From Croceibacterium sp. (lineage in GTDB: Bacteria; Pseudomonadota; Alphaproteobacteria; Sphingomonadales; Sphingomonadaceae): DNA of 44,445 bases. The stretch spans positions 1-44,445 of the forward strand of contig JANWHA010000059.1 of NCBI GenBank assembly GCA_025450635.1, read 5' to 3'. The translations under genes were made by a program, and so were the position numbers. A model generated the notes under the pieces. It saw only the letters and a list, made by a program, of their open reading frames with translations. It was not told the origin of the DNA and ran no database searches. Shown here one piece after another: positions 9,939-21,782 of the stretch (its first letter is position 1; each line of letters opens with the position of its first letter).

Positions 9939-11161
9939 GAGCGGTAGTCCGCGTTGATGGCTATGTAGCCGTGGGTCAGGTCGCAGGTCCACACGGTGGC
10001 GCGGCCGTCGCCGAGGCCGAGATCGACTTCGATTTGAATCTCGTTGCCCTTCAGATGCGCGGCTACAGGGGCCTCGTCGTAGTCGCCGAGCGGCTGCCCG
10101 TCGCGCGCGGCCCAGGTGCCGCCGAAGCCGATCGACAGCTTGTCGCGGTCAGCCGGCTCGCCCGCCTTGCCGACGGCCATCACGACGCGACCCCAGTTGG
10201 CGTCCTCACCGGCGATGGCGGTCTTGACCAGCGGCGAGTTGGCCACGGCCAGGCCGATGCGGCGCGCGCTGGCGTCGCTGGTTGCGCCGGTCACCCGCAC
10301 TTCGATGAACTTCTGCGCCCCCTCACCGTCGCGCACGACCAACTGAGCGAGCTGGCGGCAGACGTCATGCAGCGCGGCGGCGAACGCATCCGCGCCGGCA
10401 TCGTCGAACGAGGCAAGCGGTGCGTTGCCCGCCCGGCCGGTAGCGAAGGCGAGCACGGTGTCGCTGGTCGAAGTATCGCTATCGACGGTGATGCAGTTGA
10501 ACGTATCCTCGCTCGCCGCGTTCAACAGGCGTTGCAGGAAAGCGGGTTCGACATGGGCGTCGGTGACGACGTAGCCGAGCATTGTGGCCATGTCGGGCGC
10601 GATCATGCCGCTGCCCTTGACGATGCCGGCGAGGGTGACGGTCCGGCCGTCCACCACAGCCGTCGATACGGCCCCCTTTGCAAATGTATCGGTGGTTCCA
10701 ATAGTTAACGCCACTTCTTCCCACGTGCACTCAGGTGCTTCGAGCACTGCGGCCACCCCCGCGCGGGCCTTTTCCTTCGGCAAAGGTACGCCGATCACCC
10801 CAGTCGAGGAAACGAACACGTCGCTCGGCTCGCAATCGAGGTGATGGGCCACCTGGGCCATGATCTGCTCGACCGCCTCGCGTCCGCGATAGCCTGTGAA
10901 AGCGTTGGCGTTGCCGGCGTTGACCACCAGCGCCAGCGCGCGGCCGAGGCGGACCTGCTCGCGCCCCAGCTCGACTTCCGACGAGCAGCACACGTTCTTC
11001 GTGAACACGCCCGCCACGCTGGTGCCTTCGGCGAACTCGACAAATGTCAGGTCGCAGCGGTCCCAGTCCTTGTAATGCGCCCGCGCGATGCGCGGCGTTG
11101 CTCCGGCGATGCGCGGAATCGCGGGAAACGGGAGGGCGAGAGGGGAGCGCTGGAGGTCCAT
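9935..11161 (-). CDS. argJ: Bifunctional glutamate N-acetyltransferase / amino-acid acetyltransferase ArgJ
   Basis: VKGSGMIAPDMATMLGYVVTDA with the autocleavage Thr in MIAPDMATML; overlaps the IMPase start. Confidence 0.95.
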   Translation of the reverse strand: MDLQRSPLALPFPAIPRIAGATPRIARAHYKDWDRCDLTFVEFAEGTSVAGVFTKNVCCSSEVELGREQVRLGRALALVVNAGNANAFTGYRGREAVEQIMAQVAHHLDCEPSDVFVSSTGVIGVPLPKEKARAGVAAVLEAPECTWEEVALTIGTTDTFAKGAVSTAVVDGRTVTLAGIVKGSGMIAPDMATMLGYVVTDAHVEPAFLQRLLNAASEDTFNCITVDSDTSTSDTVLAFATGRAGNAPLASFDDAGADAFAAALHDVCRQLAQLVVRDGEGAQKFIEVRVTGATSDASARRIGLAVANSPLVKTAIAGEDANWGRVVMAVGKAGEPADRDKLSIGFGGTWAARDGQPLGDYDEAPVAAHLKGNEIQIEVDLGLGDGRATVWTCDLTHGYIAINADYRS

Positions 11162-11264
11162 CGGCCATGAGCGCATAGGCAATCCCATCGTGCTCCACAA
11201 TCGCGGCTGAAAGACGCACGCTTTGCTTGGACTTGAAGGCAATCATCGCTATCTAGCGACAACC

Positions 11265-11531
11265 ATGCTGCGCCAGTTGCTCACCGCCCTTGCCATTCTC
11301 ACCGGGCTTGCCGCTACCGGCGTGCCGGCGCAGGCGAGCGCCAGCGATGTGGCCGCGGTGCGCCTGGTCGAGACGGCCGAGTTGGCAGTGAAGTGCGTCA
11401 TACCCAGTCCCGGCCCGGCGTTCGCGCCGCAGCCGCTGACCCCGGACGGGGCAAAGAAACCCTGTCCGATGCCGCTTCCGCCGGTGGTCCTTCCGCCGGT
11501 CATGCTGAAGGCCGACCGCGCGCTCGAATAG
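11265..11531 (+). CDS. Small predicted secreted Pro-rich protein
   Basis: Signal peptide-like MLRQLLTALAILTGLAATGVPAQASA; 88 aa; two Cys in the mature part. Confidence 0.55.
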   Translation: MLRQLLTALAILTGLAATGVPAQASASDVAAVRLVETAELAVKCVIPSPGPAFAPQPLTPDGAKKPCPMPLPPVVLPPVMLKADRALE

Positions 11532-11618
11532 GGCCGCCGCAATCAATCACCGCTTTTCGACCGGGCCGCGCCAAGCCGCGCGGCCGCACATTGCATTTCG
11601 TAGGAACTGGAATCCGCC

Positions 11619-14363
<2,745 letters not shown>

Positions 14364-14425
14364 CGCGCGCCCTCTTGCCGCAATCGTAACGACTGTTAGG
14401 GTTGCCGCAGAGAGGACGGCTGCGG

Positions 14426-15289
14426 ATGGAGATCACCAAGCTCGACCTGCCCAAATGCAAGGTCGGCGAAGGGCCGGTGTGGGACGTCGCCGAACAGGCG
14501 CTGTATTACATCGATATCGTCGAGCGGGCGGTGTTCCGGTGGGACCCCGACAACGCCGATCACAAGCGCTGGAGCGTGCCCGACATCATCGGCTCGATGG
14601 CCCTGCGCGAAGGGGGCGGGGCGATCGTCGCGCTCGGCACGGGCGTGCATTCGCTCGACTTCGCGACAGGCGAAGTCGCCTCGATGGCGGTGGTCAATCC
14701 GGACCCCGAGGTGCAGCTGGCCGACGGCAAGGTCGATCGGGCGGGCCGCTTCGTGTTCGGCACCAGCGACCGGAAAATGGCCGCGCCGAAGGGCGGACTC
14801 TACTCGCTCGATCACGGCCGGCTGACCCAGCTCGATGGCGATATCCACCTCGGCAACGGGCCGTGCTGGTCGCCGGACAGCCGCACCTTTTACCACGCCG
14901 ACAGCCTGCGGCACCTGATCTACGCCTACGATTACGACCTCGAGACGGGTCGCGTCGCCGATCGCCGGCCGTTCTTCGACAGTTCGCGATGGGGCCCGAT
15001 CCCCGACGGCGCGACGGTCGACGCCGACGGTAACCTGTGGACCGCGATCTGCGAGGGTGGGGTGGTGCTGTGCCTCAGCCCGGCGGGCGAGGTGCTGCGC
15101 GAGATCGCCTTTCCGACGCGCATCCCCGCCAGCGTGATGTTCTTCGGGCCCGAGCTCGATCGCCTGTTCGTCCCGACCATCGACCCCTCGTTCATCCCCG
15201 GCCGCGAGGCGGCGCCCGACGACGGGTGCAGCTTCGTCATCGACGGGCTGGGCGTGCAGGGCTTGCCGGAGCCGCGCTATGCCGGGTGA
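14426..15289 (+). CDS. SMP-30/gluconolactonase/LRE family protein
   Basis: CKVGEGPVWDVAEQALYYIDI, LGNGPCWSPDSRTFYHADS, GATVDADGNLWTA. Confidence 0.92.
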   Translation: MEITKLDLPKCKVGEGPVWDVAEQALYYIDIVERAVFRWDPDNADHKRWSVPDIIGSMALREGGGAIVALGTGVHSLDFATGEVASMAVVNPDPEVQLADGKVDRAGRFVFGTSDRKMAAPKGGLYSLDHGRLTQLDGDIHLGNGPCWSPDSRTFYHADSLRHLIYAYDYDLETGRVADRRPFFDSSRWGPIPDGATVDADGNLWTAICEGGVVLCLSPAGEVLREIAFPTRIPASVMFFGPELDRLFVPTIDPSFIPGREAAPDDGCSFVIDGLGVQGLPEPRYAG

Positions 15290-16481
15290 GATCGACTACA
15301 AGCGGATGCTGCCGCTGATGTTCGCGGTGTTCGTCAACATCGCCGGGTTCAGCCTGATCCTGCCGCTGCTGCCGTTCTATGGCAAGCTGTTCGGCGCCGG
15401 CGCGTTCGAGGTCGCGTTGCTGTTCGCGGCCTACAGCCTCGGCAACGTGTTCGGCGAGATCTTCTGGGGCCGCCAATCCGACAAATGGGGCCGCCGCGCG
15501 GTGCTGGTCGTCACCACCACCGGCGCGGCGCTCACGTACGTCGCCTTCGCTTACGCCCCGGGCCTGTGGCTCGCCATCGGCATCCGCATCGTCAACGGCT
15601 TCTTCGGCGGCACGCTCAGCGTCGCGCAAGGGTTCCTCGCCGACGCCTCGCCGCCGGAAAAGCGCGCCAAGGCGATGGGGTTATTCGGTTCGAGCTTCTC
15701 CGTCGGGCTGGCGTTCGGGCCGGTGATCGGCGGATTGCTCGCGGGGGCTGGAACGACCCTGGCCGATTTCCATGCTCCGATCCTCGCTGCCGCCGGCCTT
15801 TCCGCGATTACCGCGATATGGTCGTTGCTCGTCTTGCGGGACGCGCGCGCGCCGCTCGGCAGGGCCGCCCCACTGCCGCGCTATCGCGAGGCGATGCATT
15901 ACGTCGTGACCCACGGGCTGCTGCTGCGACTGTTCATCATCTCGTTCTTCGGGATTGCCGCGTTCGCCTCGATGGAAGCGATTTACGGCTTGTGGACCAA
16001 GGCGAACTTCGGCTGGACGGCGGAGAACCTCGGCTTCGCCTTCATCGCCATCGGCGCGGGCGGGCTGATCATCCAGCTGTTCTTCCTGCAACCGCTGGTG
16101 ACGCGCTTCGGTTATGGCAAGGTGATCACCGGCGGTCTCGCCGTGCTGGCCGCGTCGATGCTGCTGCAGCCGATCCTGCGCGAATCGCTCGTCGCGGTGC
16201 TCCTGATGGGCACGCTGATGATGGGGCACAGCCTGACTTTTCCGAGCTCCGGGGCGCTCATTTCCGGCACCGCTCCGCCCGAACGCCAGGGTAGCGTGAT
16301 GGGGCTGCTGATGGCTTCCAATGCCTTTGGGCGCATCGTCGTCCCGCCGGCCTTCGGCCTGATCTACGACGCAGGCCACGATGCGCCGTGGTATGCGGGC
16401 GCGGTGATGATCGCGCTGGTCGTGCCGATTGCCCTGCAGGTTGCCGCCATCGGCCGTCGGCCCGCCGCCCGCACTGTCTGA
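15279..16481 (+). CDS. MFS transporter (DHA1/TetA-like)
   Basis: About 12 hydrophobic segments; GRQSDKWGRRAVL motif; 11-bp overlap with the SMP-30 gene. Confidence 0.9.
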   Translation: MPGEIDYKRMLPLMFAVFVNIAGFSLILPLLPFYGKLFGAGAFEVALLFAAYSLGNVFGEIFWGRQSDKWGRRAVLVVTTTGAALTYVAFAYAPGLWLAIGIRIVNGFFGGTLSVAQGFLADASPPEKRAKAMGLFGSSFSVGLAFGPVIGGLLAGAGTTLADFHAPILAAAGLSAITAIWSLLVLRDARAPLGRAAPLPRYREAMHYVVTHGLLLRLFIISFFGIAAFASMEAIYGLWTKANFGWTAENLGFAFIAIGAGGLIIQLFFLQPLVTRFGYGKVITGGLAVLAASMLLQPILRESLVAVLLMGTLMMGHSLTFPSSGALISGTAPPERQGSVMGLLMASNAFGRIVVPPAFGLIYDAGHDAPWYAGAVMIALVVPIALQVAAIGRRPAARTV

Positions 16482-16551
16482 TCGAGGCGGAGCCTGGCCT
16501 TGCCTTGCCCCACCATTGGCGTAGCATCGCCCCGCCGCAGAGGGACCGAAT

Positions 16552-16749
16552 ATGCCCAACCAAGACGAGTCGCAACGCGACCTCAAACACGAGCTCGCCA
16601 ACGCCCAGGCCAGGACGCTCGCCGCGCAGCACTTGCTGAAGCGGGCGGCGGACGAAATCGAAGAGCTTGTCGAATCGGACTGCGCCGATCAGAAGAAGGA
16701 AGAAGCCGCCAAGGCCGCCAAACGTTTCCGCCGCGCCGCTACGGCATAG
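16552..16749 (+). CDS. Small charged, probably coiled-coil protein
   Basis: 65 aa, rich in K/E/A with heptad-like spacing; ATG start. Confidence 0.5.
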   Translation: MPNQDESQRDLKHELANAQARTLAAQHLLKRAADEIEELVESDCADQKKEEAAKAAKRFRRAATA

Positions 16750-16792
16750 GTTCCGGCGTCAGGGAAGCGGGCCGCAGGAACGGGAGAGACGT

Positions 16793-17542
16793 ATGAGACA
16801 TGCCGTGAGTTTCGTCGCCGCGTTGGCGCTGGCAGCTGGCGCTTTCACCGCTGCCGCCGTGGCCAAGGCGCCGAGCGCGGCGATCGCCGCCGCGGTGGCC
16901 GATCCGGCGCGCCCGGCGGCCGACACGGCGCGCGATGCCGAGCGCAAGCCGGCGCAGATCATTGCCTTCGCCGGCGTGAAGCCGGGCGACACGGTGATCG
17001 AGCTGATGCCCGGCGGCGGCTATTTCACCCGCATGCTGTCGAAGACGGTCGGCCCCAAGGGCCACGTCTACGGGCTCGTTCCCGAGGGCTTCACCAAGCG
17101 CCCGGGCGCGCTCGACGGGCTCAACGCGCTGGCTGCGCAGTACGGCAACGTGACGATCATGCCGGTCGACCTCGCCAGCTTCAAGGTCCCGGCGCCAGCC
17201 GACGTCGTGTGGACCAGCGAGAACTATCACGACTTCCACAACGGCCCGACCGCCAACATCCCCGGCCTCAACAAGGCGGTGTTCGCCGCGCTCAAGCCGG
17301 GCGGGGTCTATTACATCGAGGACCATGCCGCGGCGAAGGGCGCCGGCACCACGACAACCTCCACGCTCCACCGCATCGAAGCGGCGGCGGCGATCAAGGA
17401 AGCCGAGGCGGCGGGATTCAAGCTCGACGGGCAATCGAACCTGCTCGCCAACCCGGCGGACACGCACGACAAACCGGTGTTCGACCCATCGATCCGCGGC
17501 AAAACCGACAAGTTCGCGCTGCGCTTCAAGAAGCCGCGCTGA
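16793..17542 (+). CDS. Class I SAM-methyltransferase-like protein with predicted signal peptide
   Basis: MRHAVSFVAALALAAGAFTAAAVAKA leader; motif I-like DTVIELMPGGGYFT; ALKPGGVYYIEDH. Confidence 0.82.
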   Translation: MRHAVSFVAALALAAGAFTAAAVAKAPSAAIAAAVADPARPAADTARDAERKPAQIIAFAGVKPGDTVIELMPGGGYFTRMLSKTVGPKGHVYGLVPEGFTKRPGALDGLNALAAQYGNVTIMPVDLASFKVPAPADVVWTSENYHDFHNGPTANIPGLNKAVFAALKPGGVYYIEDHAAAKGAGTTTTSTLHRIEAAAAIKEAEAAGFKLDGQSNLLANPADTHDKPVFDPSIRGKTDKFALRFKKPR

Positions 17543-17625
17543 GCCCAACCGGTTAGCGGTAAAGGAACTGAGGCAGCAGGCGTTCGGTTTCGTCTTACCT
17601 TCGGCGACGAAGTGAGGCGCGATCG

Positions 17626-18960
17626 ATGCAGTTCTCGAAGAGCGCGACGACGCTCGTAATTGTGGTCCTGGCCGCGCTGTGGTTGGTCGCCAACACGTCC
17701 GTTCTTCATGCCGCAAGCCTCGGCGCGCTGCGTGAGCCGGCGATTCAGCTTAGCGGGATTCTTGCTGTCACTTTCGCCTGCCTGGGCGCGGTGCTGGCAT
17801 TGCGTTCGCGGTTGCCCGAGCGCTCGTTCGGGGGCCTCGACAAGCTTTACCGCGCCCATCGCGCGTTCGGCATTACCGCGCTGACTTTCGCCATAATGCA
17901 TTGGGCCGTGATTCAGGCCCCGGGATGGTTCGGAGCGCACGGAGGCCACGGACGCGCGCCGCGACATGGCGGACCGGCGACGTCCTCCGCTCTGGAGCGT
18001 TGGTTGCAATCCCAGCACGGCCTGGCCGGCACCCTGGGCAACTGGGGCTTTTATGCGCTCGCCGTCCTGGCGGCCGTCGCGCTCATCACGCGCATTCCCT
18101 ATCGCCTGTTCTATCTCTCGCACCGTCTGATGGCGGTCATCGTGCTGATGCTCGCCTATCACGCGCTGGTCGAGTTCAGCTTCACCCAGTGGGTCAGCCC
18201 CCTCGGCGTCATTCTCGCCATCCTGCTCGTCGCCGGCGTAGCCGCGGCGCTCGTCTCGCTGTCGGACCGGATCGGAGTTCGCCGGACCGGGCGAGGTCGG
18301 GTGACCAACTTCACTTACTATCCGGACCTCAAGGTATTGCAGGCGGAGGTCGAGGTGACGAACGGCTGGCCGGGACACAAGCCGGGCCAGTTCGCCTTCG
18401 TCCACGGCGGCCGCTGGGAAGGGCAGCACCCATTCACGATCGCATCGGCCTGGCATCCCGATGACCGCAAGGTCGTTTTCGTGGCCAAGGAGTTGGGCGA
18501 CTTCACCTCCACTTTGAAAGACCGCGCACGCATCGGCGCGCCGGTCGAGATCGAAGGGCCTTACGGCGCCTTCACTTTCGAGGACGATTGTCCCACGCAG
18601 ATCTGGATCGCCGGCGGCGTTGGCATAACTCCGTTCATCGCGATGATGCGCCAGCGCCAGCGTGAACATGCCAACGGCCACGACGTGCATCTGTTCTACA
18701 CCTCGGAGAACAAGCACGAAGAGGGCCTGGGGAAGCTATCCGACCTCGCCAAAGATGCCGGAATCCACTGGCATTTCCTCCACACGCCGATCGACGGCTT
18801 CCTGACCGGCGAACGGGTTCGCGCCGATGTGCCCAATTGGGCCAGGGCCAGCATCTGGTTCTGCGGCCCGGGGGCATTCGGCAAGGCGATCAGGGACGAC
18901 TTCGCTGCCCATGGCATGCAGCCGGACAACTTCCATCAGGAGCTGTTCGCCTGGCGTTGA
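17626..18960 (+). CDS. Ferric reductase-like transmembrane protein with FAD/NAD(P)-binding reductase domain
   Basis: TM His pairs HRAFGITALTFAIMH and HRLMAVIVLMLAYH; GQFAFVHGGRWEGQHPFTIAS (FAD), GPYGAFTF, WIAGGVGITPFIAMM, C-terminal HQELFAWR. Confidence 0.9.
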   Translation: MQFSKSATTLVIVVLAALWLVANTSVLHAASLGALREPAIQLSGILAVTFACLGAVLALRSRLPERSFGGLDKLYRAHRAFGITALTFAIMHWAVIQAPGWFGAHGGHGRAPRHGGPATSSALERWLQSQHGLAGTLGNWGFYALAVLAAVALITRIPYRLFYLSHRLMAVIVLMLAYHALVEFSFTQWVSPLGVILAILLVAGVAAALVSLSDRIGVRRTGRGRVTNFTYYPDLKVLQAEVEVTNGWPGHKPGQFAFVHGGRWEGQHPFTIASAWHPDDRKVVFVAKELGDFTSTLKDRARIGAPVEIEGPYGAFTFEDDCPTQIWIAGGVGITPFIAMMRQRQREHANGHDVHLFYTSENKHEEGLGKLSDLAKDAGIHWHFLHTPIDGFLTGERVRADVPNWARASIWFCGPGAFGKAIRDDFAAHGMQPDNFHQELFAWR

Positions 18961-18978
18961 TGCGAAGTGAAAGAAACG

Positions 18979-19050
18979 GTTCCGCGCGTGGGATCGAACC
19001 GACGACCAAGTGATCGGCGGTCATTCTCTACTGCTAAGTTAGCGGGCGTA
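18979..19050 (-). pseudogene. Decayed tRNA-Asn-like sequence
   Basis: About three-quarters identical by hand alignment to the intact tRNA-Asn at 20731-20805, including a shared 13-nt run acgaccaagtgat; C at the position of U33, anticodon triplet GCC, broken T stem and unpaired acceptor. Confidence 0.65.
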
Positions 19051-19059
19051 CCGGACCGT

Positions 19060-20674
19060 CTAACGGTAGCTGCCTAGCCTGACCCTGACCAGCACCGGTT
19101 CCTCGGCGAAATTGAAGCCGTAGTCGGTCTGGTCGCCGTTCCACCGCCGACGCATCGTCCAGTGACCGTCGACGAACGTGCCCTCCTCGGCGCTGAGGAT
19201 CTGCGCCTGCTCGCCTTTGGCCGGCGCGGCGAGGGCGAAACGCAGGCGCACGTGGTCGCCGGCGATCAGGAACTCGTCCTGTCCGAGCTGGGCGACGACT
19301 CCGCCGCCGACGGGCTGGCTGGCCCAGGCAGGCGGCTCCCCTTTCAGCCAGGTCCATTCGGGCTCGCCGAACTGCGGCAGGCCGAACCGGGCGGTGACTT
19401 TCCAGCGGCCCATCACTTGGGACTGCTCGCCGCCGTCGTCGGCCTTGGCGAACCCCCAGGTGGGATGGTCGAAGGCGATTTGCGCCCAGTCGGCGGCGAT
19501 CGGAGCGAACAGGCGATACTTGGCGGCGAAGGCGCCAATCGCGTCGTCGTCGAGCGTGCGGGCGCCAAGCGGGTAGTTCGAATACCCCGAGCGATCCATC
19601 CCGAACGGCGCGAAGCCGATCGCCCCATGGCCGAGCGCGGGCCAGAAGAACCGCGCAAAGTCGGCTCCGTTGCCGGTCTCGGGCACGAGCAGCGGGTTGT
19701 CGGCCCGGGCGTAACGATCGAGGTAGGCGAGATAGGCTTTGGCGTCGCGGGTGTAGATATCGGGCGCGAGCAGGTCGATATGCGGCGCCGCGGCCTTCCA
19801 GACGTCGATCATCGGCCAGTCGGGCCCGCCGCTGGCGCCGCCCCACGCCTTTGCGTCGGCAAACGGGTCCGACAAGGCCGCGTTGCAGTACATCGGCAAG
19901 TCGAGCACCGCTTTGCCAGCGGCCCCGATCTCGTCGATGTAGCGGGCGGTGTACCAGGCGTTGTACGCCCGGTCGGCCGTGTCACCGAATGCCTCGCGCC
20001 AGCTGCCCTTGCGGTTAAGGGCAGCCGGGACCGGACCGTCGAACAGCTTTTGCGCGGCGGGGCCGAAGTCGCGCGGCTGGTCGTACGAGCCGGATTCGTT
20101 CTCGACCTGGACCATGATCACTGTGTGATCGGGGTCGGTCGCTTTGAGATGCGTCATCAGGGCCACGAACGCCCGCTTGTCCGCTTCGAGAGTCGTGCGG
20201 GCGTGGGGTGACAGCACCGAATGCGCCGTGCCGTCTTTCGCGCGCATGCGCGCGAAGCGGGCGGCATCGGTCTTGACCCACTCCGGCGCATAGCTCGGTG
20301 AGGTGTTCTTCCAAGTGGCGAACCACAGCAGGATCAGCCGCTTGTGGTGCGCTCGCGCCTGCTGCAGCAGCGTGTCGACGAAGGTGAAAGTCGAACTGTC
20401 CTTCGATCGGTTCCACCTGCTCCCAGGCGACCGGCATTTCGAGCGTATTCGCGTGGAGCGCGTCGATCACCGGAAACACGGTCTCGAGCATGGCCGGGTA
20501 GTTGCTCGAGTTGTTGGCCTGCGCGCCGAGGACAACGAACGGCTTGCCATCGACGATCAAGGCATGGCGGCCGGCACGGCTTTCGATCCGCGGCAAGTCC
20601 GTCGCCGCCGCACTCGCGGCCAAAGCTGCCGCGATGAGCGCAAGCGCCAGCCTGGCGAGAAGTGCCGTCCCCAC
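19060..20674 (-). pseudogene. Secreted GH35/GH42-type beta-galactosidase (DUF5597-like C-terminus), frameshifted
   Basis: N-terminal part with signal peptide (MGTALLARLALALIAAALAASAAA...DGKPFVVLGAQANNSSNYPAMLETVFPVIDALHANTLEMPVAWEQVEPIEGQFDF), then continuation in another frame (TFVDTLLQQARAHHKRLILLWFATWKNTSPSYAPEWV...MVQVENESGSYD...). Frame lost at GAC-TTT-CACCTTC, + strand 20387-20389. Confidence 0.85.
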
Positions 20675-20730
20675 GAACGAGTGTTAGCAAGCTCGCCGGT
20701 GAACGAGAAGGGCCCGACGATTTAACGAAA

Positions 20731-20805
20731 TGGCTCCCCGAGTTGGATTCGAACCAACGACCAAGTGATTAACAGTCACCTACTCTACCGCTGAGCTATC
20801 GGGGA
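20731..20805 (-). tRNA. tRNA-Asn (GTT), CCA encoded
   Basis: Minus strand tccccgatagctcagcggtagagtaggtgactgttaatcacttggtcgttggttcgaatccaactcggggagcca; standard cloverleaf, anticodon loop ctGTTaa. Confidence 0.97.
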
Positions 20806-20858
20806 GCAGCCCGATGGGCAGGCCGCGCCTATATGGTCGGCCTTGCCCTTTTGCAAGC

Positions 20859-20880
20859 CTGTCCAGAGCTTGTCGAAGGG
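20859..20880. repeat. Dispersed repeat half-site of the 'CCTTCGACAAGCTC' type
   Basis: ctgtccagagcttgtcgaaggg, resembling a motif I recall as common in intergenic regions of sphingomonads and related bacteria; only one copy here. Confidence 0.4.
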
Positions 20881-20904
20881 CCGAAACGGGCGGTTCCGGC
20901 GGCC

Positions 20905-21693
20905 TCAGGCGATGAACTGTTCGCTGACGATCCGCTCGTCCAGGCTGTGGCCCTTGTCGAACAGCAAGGTCAGCTCGCTGCCTTCGTCGATCGCCAGGCG
21001 CACCTCGGCGATGTCGCGCACTTCCTTCTGGTCGGCGACCGCCGCCACAGGCCGCTTGGCCGGCTCGCGCACCCGCAGCGTGACCCGGCTGTGAGCGGGC
21101 AGGATGGCGCCCTTCCAGCGCCGCGGCCGGAATGGGCTGATCGGAGTGAGCGCCAGAGTGTTCGAGGTCAGCGGCAGGATCGGCCCGTTGGCCGAGAGAT
21201 TGTAGGCGGTCGACCCGGCCGGGGTAGCCAGCAGCACGCCGTCGCACACCAGTTCGGGGATGCGCACCTTGTCATTGACCGAGACCTCGATCTTCGCCGT
21301 CTGGCGCGTCTCGCGCAGCAGCGAGACCTCGTTGATCGCGTTGTGCACGTGATGGACGCCGTCCTGGGTGATCGCGGTCATGTGCAGCGGCGCGACGGCG
21401 ATGCGCGTGGCCCTGGCCAGCTTGGCAGTCAGGTTGCCTCCCTCGCGATAGTGATTCATCAGGAAGCCGACGGTGCCGCGGTTCATGCCGTACGCCGGGA
21501 TGACCCGCCCGGTTTCGAGCATTTGGTGGAGCGTGTGGAGCATAAAGCCGTCGCCGCCGAGCACGACCACCGCGTCGGCTTCTTCCAGCGGCACCCAATC
21601 GGCGACCCCGCCGAGGCCGTTGGCAGCCTCCTGCGCTCGGTCGGTTGGCGAAGCGAGGAGAGCAAGCCGCTCGAATTCGTTTGTCGCCGCCAT
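20905..21693 (-). CDS. nadK: NAD kinase
   Basis: VVLGGDGFMLHTLH, YGMNRGTVGFLMN, NEVSLLRET, GVLLATPAGSTAYNLSANGPI. Confidence 0.95.
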   Translation of the reverse strand: MAATNEFERLALLASPTDRAQEAANGLGGVADWVPLEEADAVVVLGGDGFMLHTLHQMLETGRVIPAYGMNRGTVGFLMNHYREGGNLTAKLARATRIAVAPLHMTAITQDGVHHVHNAINEVSLLRETRQTAKIEVSVNDKVRIPELVCDGVLLATPAGSTAYNLSANGPILPLTSNTLALTPISPFRPRRWKGAILPAHSRVTLRVREPAKRPVAAVADQKEVRDIAEVRLAIDEGSELTLLFDKGHSLDERIVSEQFIA

Positions 21694-21782
21694 GGCCCCT
21701 CGCTTGTCAGCCCACGGCTAACCTATGGACCGCCGTCCCGATTTGCAACGCGGCATCCGCGGGGGCTGACGCGCGCCTGACG

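Noticed and set aside
18979-19050. Functional tRNA-Gly(GCC)
   Set aside because: Lacks U33, a stable T stem and a paired acceptor; better explained as a decayed tRNA-Asn copy.
21645-21782. 46-residue N-terminal extension of the EAL protein
   Set aside because: Overlaps the nadK start antisense and lacks domain similarity; ATG at 21783 preferred.
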